This document shows, piece after piece, positions 7,952 through 13,500 of a DNA stretch of 13,500 nt. The stretch is taken from assembly GCA_934486495.1 (NCBI GenBank), contig CAKSPW010000060.1, positions 1-13,500 of the forward strand. The letters run 5' to 3'. Origin of the DNA: an uncultured Clostridia bacterium (GTDB taxonomy: Bacteria; Bacillota; Clostridia; UBA1381). Numbering within the stretch: position 1 is the stretch's first letter; each line of letters starts with the position of its first letter. The translations under genes and the position numbers were made by a program. The notes beneath the pieces are model-generated. The model was not told where the DNA came from. It was given only the letters and a program-made list of their open reading frames with translations, and searched no databases.

Positions 7952-8220
7952 TTTTGTGTGTAAAATGTGTGATTTGCGACTGTTTTAGCGGTATACTATT
8001 CATAAAATGCGTAATTTTTACCCAAATTCATAACGTGCATAGTATGCGGGTGCAAAAAGCGAAATCACGATACAAAACTAATTGTAAACCATTATGGCAT
8101 AATCCGCAGAGACCAGATCATTTCCTTTGTGTTCTTTCTGTTAATTTTCGCGGATTGGTCTAGGCTTTTATCCTTCTTTCCGGTTTACTTATAGTACCAA
8201 AAGGGATAGGAGGACAAACG
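7952..8220. other. noncoding leader region upstream of the cassette genes
   Basis: I see no convincing gene here. A possible extended -10 (TGGCATAAT, 8095-8103) lacks a good -35. Just after it are two inverted pairs in crossed order: AATCCGC (8101-8107) with GCGGATT (8150-8156), and AGACCA (8110-8115) with TGGTCT (8156-8161). GCGGTATA (8988 is not meant; it is at 7988-7995) repeats the first eight bases of the 117-bp repeat. The promoter of the restriction-modification operon should lie here, but I cannot place it firmly. Confidence 0.35.
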
Positions 8221-8414
8221 ATGAAAGAATCCAAAATTCATGTGACATCAAATTATAAAACAGACGGCGGCAACATAGAAAGAAACGCCTTCACATAATA
8301 CATCAAAGCAAAGACCACAGTAGAGGCAAGAGAAAATTAAAAGCAGAACTCAAAGCAGGGGCTACTTCAAAATCACAATGGACGCAATCGAAGTATAAGG
8401 AGGAAAATGAAAGA
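8221..8414 (+). pseudogene. degraded small gene upstream of the methyltransferases
   Basis: An ATG at 8221 follows a good ribosome binding site (GGATAGGAGG) and reads 25 codons (starting MKESKIHVTSNYK) to a TAA at 8296-8298. The same frame stays coding-like after the stop (YIKAKTTVEARE) until about 8334. From 8337 a different frame continues in the same charged style (KLKAELKAGATSKSQWTQSK) and runs into the methyltransferase start. One stop codon and one frameshift, probably in the AAAA at 8333-8336, would therefore have broken a protein of about 65 residues. I do not recognise the family. A genuine 25-residue peptide is the alternative, since its ribosome binding site is intact. Confidence 0.55.
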
Positions 8415-9350
8415 ATGATTGACACAGATAATAATATATTTGCAAAAATAAACGACGATTCAGACTCACTAAAAGCTAAAATTGCTGAGCAGAGAGCTAA
8501 AACATTTAATGGATTGAGCGCAACTGAATGGGCATCAATGAGCAGCAGCGTTTGGAATGATGTATCTTCAGTACGATCAAAGAAACATTTGAATCATGGT
8601 GCAACATATCCAGAAAAGCTATGTGACAGATTAATTTCAATGTATAGCAAGGTAGGAGACACCATAATGGATCCATTTTTAGGCACAGGAACAACTATTG
8701 TTTCAGCAATAAAAAACAAAAGAAACGGAATTGGCATTGAGTTAACAGATCGTTTTTATACTGTCGCAAAGGAATCAGTTCATGCTATCACTTCATCAAA
8801 ACAGTTAACATTGTTTGATGGTGATTGTAATTTGGGAGATTATCGTTTAATAAAAGGAGATTGTTCTGAAAAATTAAAAGAAGTCAATGACGAAACAATA
8901 CAATTAACCATTACATCTCCGCCATATGCTGACCTAATTCATAAAGTTGTTGAAGATAGAAAAAAAGCACATAAGAATTCACGTTTCGTTAACGAAAATA
9001 ATGCAACAACAAATTTATATTCTGACGATCCGCGTGATTTGGGGAATATGACAATGGGAAAATATATAAATCAAGTTGAAATAATTATGAAAGAACTATT
9101 TAGGGCAACAAGGGAGGGCGGATATAACGCTTGGGTTGTAAAAGATTTCCGTGACACAAAGAATGGAATCCCTTATGTAGATTTACATTCAAAAGTAGCT
9201 GCAGCAGGAGAAAAAGCAGGATTCCTATATCACGATTTAATTATATGGGATCAAAATGCTCACAGAAAATTAGTGTTACTCGGGTATCCTTCAGTCTTTT
9301 ATGTAAATCAAAACCATTCTTATATTGTCATAATGAGGAAACCAAAATGA
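8415..9350 (+). CDS. DNA methyltransferase (N4-cytosine/N6-adenine type), first of the pair
   Basis: This 311-residue protein is a site-specific DNA amino-methyltransferase of the N6/N4 family. The AdoMet-binding motif DPFLGTGTT is at residues 86-94, preceded by a helix with HGATYPEKL (61-69). The catalytic motif TSPPY is at 167-171, and the C-terminus ends in the usual HSYIVIMRK strand. An S in the SPPY motif is most often seen in N4-cytosine enzymes, but N6-adenine cannot be excluded. The stretch after SPPY (about 175-215), rich in charged residues and Asn, may be the target recognition part. AAGGAGGA at 8397-8404 serves the ATG at 8415. Its TGA overlaps the next ATG by four bases. The DNA is more A+T-rich than the housekeeping genes, which suggests transfer. 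It should protect one strand of the site cut by the downstream nuclease. Confidence 0.9.
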   Translation: MIDTDNNIFAKINDDSDSLKAKIAEQRAKTFNGLSATEWASMSSSVWNDVSSVRSKKHLNHGATYPEKLCDRLISMYSKVGDTIMDPFLGTGTTIVSAIKNKRNGIGIELTDRFYTVAKESVHAITSSKQLTLFDGDCNLGDYRLIKGDCSEKLKEVNDETIQLTITSPPYADLIHKVVEDRKKAHKNSRFVNENNATTNLYSDDPRDLGNMTMGKYINQVEIIMKELFRATREGGYNAWVVKDFRDTKNGIPYVDLHSKVAAAGEKAGFLYHDLIIWDQNAHRKLVLLGYPSVFYVNQNHSYIVIMRKPK

Positions 9351-10447
9351 ATATAGAATTGATTCAAAAAATAGATAGAATACATCCATATCCGGCAAAA
9401 TTTACAGTAGATCTTGCTTTTAAATATATTTCTAAATACACTAAAGAAGGAGATACGATATACGATCCTTTTGTAGGTTCAGGTACTTCGCTACTTGCAG
9501 CAAGCTTATTACATAGAAAAGGATATGGAACAGACATAAATCATATTGCAATCCTAATATCTAAAGGAAAATTGCTTCATTTATCAGTAAGTGAAGCTGA
9601 TAGATTGGAACGCTTTATTGATGAATTCGAACAGAACTATTATGACGATGTTAAAAATGTTAAGTTATTCTATTATCCAAAGATAGAACATTGGTTTTCT
9701 AGTGATTCTATTGCAGTATTAAGTTATATCCTTGAAAAGAAAAAGCTATTGACAACAGATCAAGAACAGACTTTTCTGGAATTGGTTATGTCTGCTATAA
9801 TAAATACGGTATCTAATCAAGAAAGTGACACGAGATATGCTGCGATTAAAAAACCGGATTTAACCATTGAAAAAGTTGCAACAATCTTTATTAAAAAGTA
9901 TAGGAATTTGTTAGACCTTATGTTAGAAATAAATGACGAAGATAGATGGGAAAGTAAAAACACACCTATGTTATTAGATGCAAAATTATGCAGAACAATA
10001 ATAGATAAAGACAGCGTAGATCTAATTTTAACATCACCTCCATATGTTAATACATATGATTACTATCTATATCACAAGCATAGGATGAATTGGTTGGGGT
10101 ACGATGTAAAATACTCAATGGATTCAGAAATTGGTTCTCGTAGGGAGTATTCGAGTTTAAAACATAACACAGAAAAATTTTCAAGTGATTTACAAAACAT
10201 ACTATTTGCTTGTAATGAAACCTTAAAACCAAATGGAAAAGTTGTGATAGTTATCGGTGATGGAAAAGTAGCCGGAAATATGTATGACGCAAAAGAAAAC
10301 ATGCTAAGAATTTGTACACCGATTGGATGGAAATTAGTTGATTATTCATATTCGGATTTAGACAAAACTTCACGTTCTTTTCAAAAATCTTATAGGACAA
10401 AAGGCAAAAAAGAACATATTATGGTTTTCAGTAAGGAGCATAAATAA
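9347..10447 (+). CDS. DNA methyltransferase (N4-cytosine/N6-adenine type), second of the pair
   Basis: This 366-residue protein is a second amino-methyltransferase. Motif X, HPYPAKF, is at residues 13-19, the AdoMet motif DPFVGSGTS at 40-48, and the catalytic TSPPY at 229-233. About 180 residues lie between the AdoMet and catalytic motifs, against about 75 in its neighbour. It is therefore not a recent duplicate, and the insert is a likely target recognition domain. The start at 9347 overlaps the previous stop (ATGA), with TGAGGA upstream. An ATG at 9245 in the same frame would add 34 residues that only mirror the first methyltransferase in another frame, so I reject it. The stop codon at 10445 is directly followed by the ATG of the nuclease gene. 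It presumably modifies the other strand or other base of the same asymmetric site. Confidence 0.9.
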   Translation: MNIELIQKIDRIHPYPAKFTVDLAFKYISKYTKEGDTIYDPFVGSGTSLLAASLLHRKGYGTDINHIAILISKGKLLHLSVSEADRLERFIDEFEQNYYDDVKNVKLFYYPKIEHWFSSDSIAVLSYILEKKKLLTTDQEQTFLELVMSAIINTVSNQESDTRYAAIKKPDLTIEKVATIFIKKYRNLLDLMLEINDEDRWESKNTPMLLDAKLCRTIIDKDSVDLILTSPPYVNTYDYYLYHKHRMNWLGYDVKYSMDSEIGSRREYSSLKHNTEKFSSDLQNILFACNETLKPNGKVVIVIGDGKVAGNMYDAKENMLRICTPIGWKLVDYSYSDLDKTSRSFQKSYRTKGKKEHIMVFSKEHK

Positions 10448-12229
10448 ATGAAAATTAGTGAAATTAGAATATACGCAGAAGTTCTTGAACAAGGTATTGA
10501 CTTCAACAATTATGTTCACCAAGCTGGATTCGAAGGAAACATTATAAATGTTTATACAAAAAAAATGCATGGAGAATTCTCTGAAAATGATTCCATTATT
10601 GATAGAATCCGAAAAGTAAAAGATGTAGATGTACTTATAAGCGCAATCAGCGAAAATAATGAATACCCGTTACTTATGATAGAGTATTCAACAGCCGTAC
10701 CAACTGATGACCATAAGATGCAACGTTCAGATGTGTATTATTGGAGTTCGATTTTTCAAGTCCCTATGATGAAAATATCACCTTCCACAAAAGGAATGGA
10801 TCAGCAGTTTGGCGGTGGGGCAAAAATAACAAATGAAAAGGAACAATTCCTTGCATTTCATCGAGGTGCTTTATTTTTTCCAATCAAGTGGAATACACCG
10901 GATAATGAGAATGTACTACCAACTAAAGAAAAAAGTTTATCATGTATACCCTATTCAAATAAAATTGAAGAAATAGTTCGTTTGATAATTGTATTATTTG
11001 TAAAGAATAAAAATATCGATGTGTTTTACAAAGAACTAATTAATTATTATAGTAACACTTACCGTGAAATATTAGATAATACTTCACTCACAGATGTTCG
11101 CAACAGCATAGTTAATTCAACAAGATTTCATTGGTATAACGAAAAATTATCTGTTAAAATCAATCGTTTTGGACATGCAATGGATCCGGATAGAGGAGTT
11201 TTGTACTTTGTTAATATGATTGTTGGTGCGCAAAATACAATTACTGAAATTCAGGTAAATCGTCCTGATGACATTTCTGCCCGTGGAGGATATAATGCAT
11301 TATTCGATGCACTTACTAACAAAGCTGAGTTGATTAACTATGTTACAAGCATAATTAATAATTCAAATAACATTTTCACCGATGATGATGCATTATATGT
11401 TTTAACACACGGATTAAACATTGAAAATTCAATACAATTTGAACGCATATCGGAGCATCAATATAAAATAAAAGATGAAACGTTAAGGTCCTTTTTGTTA
11501 ACTCATAATAGTGTTGTAGCAAAGACAATCTTCTTTTTATCAACCAAACTAAAACTAACTGATAAAAATAGAAATACAATTTGTACTATTGTTTGGAATC
11601 AAACACCTATATTTGAATATCTTAATAACATCAAAACGACAAATAAGGCCCCGATAGTAATCCAACCACTTTCTTTAAATAAAGCTAAAGAAGACATTAT
11701 TACATTTGCAAGTGTGGAACTATATAAGAAATTAAATTATGATTTGCTGGCGGTTAGCTATCCTGGAGCTCAGGGAGATAGGTGTATTCTTACAGGAAGC
11801 GGAAGAAATGTTTTAAGAACATATATTGATATAATAGCTTATAAAAAAAGTGCAGAAGGAATACAGGTTTTTCTCGAAGAGTGTAAAGATTTGTTTTCAA
11901 AATCTCAATCTGATATTGAAAAATTGAACAATATATTGAATAGTGACATTGGACGTGAAGGAGTAAAAAATCTTTTTCAAAAAGTTATCAATCAAGACCA
12001 AATCAATGAGATTTATATTTCTATTGCAGCGAAAGAAGCTGTACAATTACAAAGATTTTTGATTGATTATATATTTATGTTCAATGTTTCATATGATGAA
12101 AATTATACATATATTGATTATACAGTAGCCGTTATTAATACCAATCTGGTCACAAAGTTTTCGCCTCTTGAGAATAATGGCAGGCTAGCAGGGAGAATGA
12201 AATTTAAAAAGATATACATAATTGAATAG
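10448..12229 (+). CDS. probable restriction endonuclease with two PD-(D/E)XK-like cores
   Basis: I do not recognise this 593-residue protein by name. Its position, directly after two methyltransferases with no gap, marks it as the likely restriction enzyme. Two stretches look like nuclease cores. In the N-terminal part, D59/D61 of KDVDVLIS is followed 18 residues later by E79 in LLMIEYSTAV, with DDHK at 87-90; the usual lysine is replaced by S81. In the C-terminal part, D461 in TYIDIIAYK is followed by E478-x-K480 in FLEECKD, a standard D...ExK pattern, with a polar helix after it. Between them is a long region (about 110-430) that could recognise DNA. AAGGAG at 10433-10438 supports the ATG. 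A+T-rich throughout. Alternatively, only the C-terminal site is catalytic and the N-terminal one is structural. Confidence 0.7.
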   Translation: MKISEIRIYAEVLEQGIDFNNYVHQAGFEGNIINVYTKKMHGEFSENDSIIDRIRKVKDVDVLISAISENNEYPLLMIEYSTAVPTDDHKMQRSDVYYWSSIFQVPMMKISPSTKGMDQQFGGGAKITNEKEQFLAFHRGALFFPIKWNTPDNENVLPTKEKSLSCIPYSNKIEEIVRLIIVLFVKNKNIDVFYKELINYYSNTYREILDNTSLTDVRNSIVNSTRFHWYNEKLSVKINRFGHAMDPDRGVLYFVNMIVGAQNTITEIQVNRPDDISARGGYNALFDALTNKAELINYVTSIINNSNNIFTDDDALYVLTHGLNIENSIQFERISEHQYKIKDETLRSFLLTHNSVVAKTIFFLSTKLKLTDKNRNTICTIVWNQTPIFEYLNNIKTTNKAPIVIQPLSLNKAKEDIITFASVELYKKLNYDLLAVSYPGAQGDRCILTGSGRNVLRTYIDIIAYKKSAEGIQVFLEECKDLFSKSQSDIEKLNNILNSDIGREGVKNLFQKVINQDQINEIYISIAAKEAVQLQRFLIDYIFMFNVSYDENYTYIDYTVAVINTNLVTKFSPLENNGRLAGRMKFKKIYIIE

Positions 12230-12268
12230 AATTACTCACAACAGTAAAAAAAAAGTCATCAAAGGAAC

Positions 12269-12367
12269 ACATCTTGCGGTGGCATTTTGCTTGAAAAACT
12301 TTGTGCGATAGTTTCTGATGCTGCCACATCTATGGCGATTTTAGGCGGTTATAGTACGATTGTGTGA
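12269..12367 (+). pseudogene. possible short remnant of a coding sequence
   Basis: A frame of 33 codons without an ATG reads TSCGGILLEKLCAIVSDAAT and on to GGYSTIV before a TGA. The residue mix looks more protein-like than the surroundings, but no ribosome binding site or start is present and I do not recognise it. It lies between the nuclease gene and the second repeat, where worn gene ends are expected. It may be chance. Confidence 0.2.
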
Positions 12368-12442
12368 ATTACTGTTTAATATCCAAATAATAATAAATTC
12401 GCGCTTTTCGGATCTCGTTACATGAAAATAATCAATATAATA

Positions 12443-12470
12443 TCGACATATCTTTTATATGTGATATAAT
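12443..12470 (+). promoter_or_regulatory. sigma-A promoter pointing out of the cassette's right end
   Basis: TCGACA (12443-12448) and a perfect TATAAT (12465-12470) are 16 bases apart, with TGA just before the -10 as an extended element. Transcription would begin near 12477 and read rightwards through the second 117-bp repeat. No gene with a ribosome binding site follows until 12961. An open frame of 53 codons starts at ATG 12482, five bases after the expected start site, and ends in the tRNA remnant at 12643; it has no ribosome binding site. Confidence 0.7.
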
Positions 12471-12525
12471 AATATTGCCGAATGACCAAGAGCGAGAGAG
12501 TGCCACTCAAGATAATAAGATATAA

Positions 12526-12642
12526 GCGGTATATTTTTTGTATTTCGGCAAGAAACGATCATCAAAACCAACCTGAGTACAAAATAATTACCGATAATAG
12601 CATGGCACCCCCGACCAGAATCGAACTGATAATTAATCCTTA
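12526..12642 (+). repeat. 117-bp direct repeat, right copy (candidate attachment site)
   Basis: Identical base for base to 7795-7911. The sequence to its left (cassette end) and right (second element) differs from the surroundings of the left copy, so the repeat edges are sharp. It separates the restriction-modification cassette from the element that carries the replication initiator. Confidence 0.93.
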
Positions 12643-12646
12643 GGAG
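12603..12646 (-). pseudogene. tRNA 3'-end remnant, right copy
   Basis: The same tRNA 3' half as in the left copy, with T arm, CGGGGGT acceptor strand, G and CCA ending at 12603. Here the loop-like segment is CTCCTAA (12640-12646), with CCT at the anticodon position, as in tRNA-Arg(CCU); the left copy has CTT. The five bases before it (ATTTG) do not pair with the GGATT after it, and no D arm or 5' acceptor strand lies to the right, so this copy is also incomplete. Confidence 0.72.
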
Positions 12647-12736
12647 CAAATTGTACCGTATTTTTCAAGGTGTTCTCTCGTGTTCAGAAAAACCGTACAA
12701 TCCGCATAACCACGGGATTTGTGAGAGATTTGAATA

Positions 12737-12765
12737 TGATACTGTGTTATCTTATATCATATAAT
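12737..12765 (+). promoter_or_regulatory. candidate promoter for the replication initiator
   Basis: A perfect TATAAT is at 12760-12765. At 17 bases upstream the -35 is poor (TGATAC, 12737-12742), so the promoter may be weak or activated. Transcription would begin near 12772 and give a leader of about 190 bases before the initiator gene, containing the hairpins listed next. Confidence 0.4.
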
Positions 12766-12786
12766 TTCACACAATTACAAAGGCTC

Positions 12787-12819
12787 CTATTAGCAAGCTA
12801 TTAGCAAAACTTGCAATAG
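12787..12819 (+). promoter_or_regulatory. leader stem-loop upstream of the replication initiator
   Basis: CTATT (12787-12791) and GCAAG (12793-12797), with one bulged A, pair with CTTGC (12810-12814) and AATAG (12815-12819) to give ten base pairs around a 12-base loop. The loop repeats the stem's own CTATTAGCAA. Directly after it, ACATTACC (12820-12827) is complementary to the right arm of the terminator at 12914-12921, so it could compete with terminator folding. Confidence 0.5.
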
Positions 12820-12888
12820 ACATTACCAACGATGTACCTATTTTAACACCAAAATTTATTTATGTAAATAGCATAGTTGTTTTTTTGT

Positions 12889-12929
12889 AGAACATTACTA
12901 TAACTTTCGAGTTGGTAATGTTCTTTTTT
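12889..12929 (+). terminator. rho-independent terminator or attenuator before the initiator gene
   Basis: AGAACATTAC (12889-12898) and GTAATGTTCT (12915-12924) form a perfect 10-bp stem with a 16-base loop, followed by a T-run to 12929. It ends 31 bases before the initiator ATG. It either stops transcripts coming from the left, including those of the cassette promoter, or works as an attenuator for the initiator, as known for several Gram-positive replicons. Confidence 0.8.
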
Positions 12930-12960
12930 ATACCTAAATGGACTGAGGAGGTGAAAATCA

Positions 12961-13500
12961 ATGTCAATACAATTTGAATATTTTTACGGAAGTCAAGCGG
13001 AACAGTTTTCGTTTTACCGTATTCCTAAAATCCTATTTACCGATGAAACGCTTTCCGGAATTTCTGTTGAAGCGAAGGTGCTGTATAGCTTTATGCTTGA
13101 TCGTATGAGTCTGTCGGTAAAGAATTGTTGGTTTGATGAAGAAAACCGAGTATATATCATCTACACCATTGAAGATATTTTAAGCGATTTCGGTTGTGCA
13201 AAGCAAAAGGCATTAAAGCTATTGGAAGAGCTTGAAAACGGTATCGGACTTATTGAACGCAAACGACAGAGGCTTGGCAGACCAAACATAATTTATGTGA
13301 AAAACTTTATACATAATCCGAAAGAAAAGCGGTATGAAAATCAAAATACCGAAAGTATGAATATCGAAAATCAAGAAGTATTAAATTCAAACTTACAGAA
13401 GTATGAAAATCAAACTTCTGCAAATATGAAAATCGAAATTCAAGAAGTTCCGAAATCATACTCAAATAATACTAATAATAACTATACTGATTTTAATGAT
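12961..13500 (+). CDS. RepA_N-family replication initiator (3' end outside window)
   Basis: The frame is open for 180 codons to the window edge. The N-terminus (FYRIPKILFT, then SVEAKVLYSFMLDRM, FDEENRVYIIYTIEDI, and the AKQKALKLLEELE helix before GLIERKRQRLGRPNIIYVKNF) matches the winged-helix N-terminal domain of RepA_N initiators as I know them from plasmids and Tn1549-like integrative elements of Clostridia. This domain binds the origin and starts replication of the element. From about residue 120 comes a low-complexity linker with a duplicated YENQ...IENQEV unit, then many Asn. GAGGAGGTG at 12946-12953 is a strong ribosome binding site for the ATG at 12961. Upstream lies a structured leader with a terminator. 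It is the first gene of the second element. Confidence 0.85.
   Translation, partial: MSIQFEYFYGSQAEQFSFYRIPKILFTDETLSGISVEAKVLYSFMLDRMSLSVKNCWFDEENRVYIIYTIEDILSDFGCAKQKALKLLEELENGIGLIERKRQRLGRPNIIYVKNFIHNPKEKRYENQNTESMNIENQEVLNSNLQKYENQTSANMKIEIQEVPKSYSNNTNNNYTDFND
13330..13451 (+). repeat. two 69-bp-spaced repeats inside the initiator gene
   Basis: Sequence starting GTATGAAAATCAAA at 13332 recurs at 13401, with about 41 of 49 bases the same. Each copy can form a 6-bp hairpin around the shared GAAAATCAA: CGGTAT/ATACCG in the first and AGAAGT/ACTTCT in the second, different stems with the same loop. RepA_N replicons are known to carry their origin within the initiator gene, so this is a candidate origin segment. 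Confidence 0.55.

Noticed and set aside
7954..8163. A 69-codon open frame with many Cys residues in the cassette leader
   Set aside because: It has no ribosome binding site, an odd residue mix and overlaps the structured leader. I treat it as chance.
9245..9346. A longer second methyltransferase starting at ATG 9245
   Set aside because: The extra 34 residues lie fully within the first methyltransferase in another frame. The ATGA overlap start at 9347 has a ribosome binding site and places the HPYPAKF motif at the normal distance from the N-terminus.
8415..12229. A BREX or DISARM defence system
   Set aside because: No PglZ, helicase, DUF1998 or phospholipase D partner is present. The three genes form a plain methyltransferase pair plus nuclease.
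12482..12643. A 53-codon frame starting just after the outward promoter and running through the repeat
   Set aside because: No ribosome binding site, and its end (APPTRIEL...) is simply the antisense translation of a tRNA 3' end. Kept only as a note under the promoter finding.
12455..12649. A 64-codon minus-strand frame across the right repeat
   Set aside because: It crosses the promoter and the tRNA remnant, with no start signals.
1..13500. A CRISPR array
   Set aside because: No regularly spaced short repeats are present; the only strong repeat is the 117-bp pair.

Overview
The window looks like a chromosomal stretch of a low-GC Bacillota, probably an anaerobe of class Clostridia. The pairing of TatD with a small radical SAM protein, the isolated trigger factor-clpP-clpX block and the strong AGGAGG-type ribosome binding sites all fit. 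I cannot name a genus from the sequence.

Positions 1-7444 are ordinary housekeeping DNA, with every gene on the + strand. In order they are the 3' part of a CPBP-family membrane protease, tatD (TTG start, overlapping the gene before), a TatD-linked radical SAM protein, lgt (lipoprotein diacylglyceryl transferase), tig (trigger factor, with its own clear sigma-A promoter), clpP, clpX and lysA (diaminopimelate decarboxylase). tig, clpP and clpX form a protein folding and degradation block. A terminator follows lysA.

Positions 7503-12642 are accessory DNA. A perfect 117-bp direct repeat (7795-7911 and 12526-12642) brackets a more A+T-rich cassette of about 4.6 kb. Each repeat copy carries, on the minus strand, the 3' end of a tRNA gene (T arm, acceptor strand, CCA), and the identity stops inside the anticodon loop. 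This is the pattern expected of integration at a tRNA gene. The cassette encodes a tightly packed restriction-modification operon: two DNA methyltransferases with TSPPY motifs, then a 593-aa protein that I read as the restriction endonuclease, with two candidate PD-(D/E)XK-like cores. Two methyltransferases plus one large nuclease is the layout of systems that recognise an asymmetric (Type IIS-like) site. A degraded small gene sits just upstream, and no integrase is visible between the repeats.

From 12643 a second mobile element begins and runs off the window. It shows a structured leader with a strong terminator hairpin (possible attenuator), then the start of a RepA_N-type replication initiator with internal repeats, as found in plasmids and Tn1549-like integrative elements. 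My reading is that a non-autonomous restriction-modification cassette sits in tandem beside a replicating integrative element, sharing its attachment site. Recombination between the repeats would release a circle of 4,731 bp.
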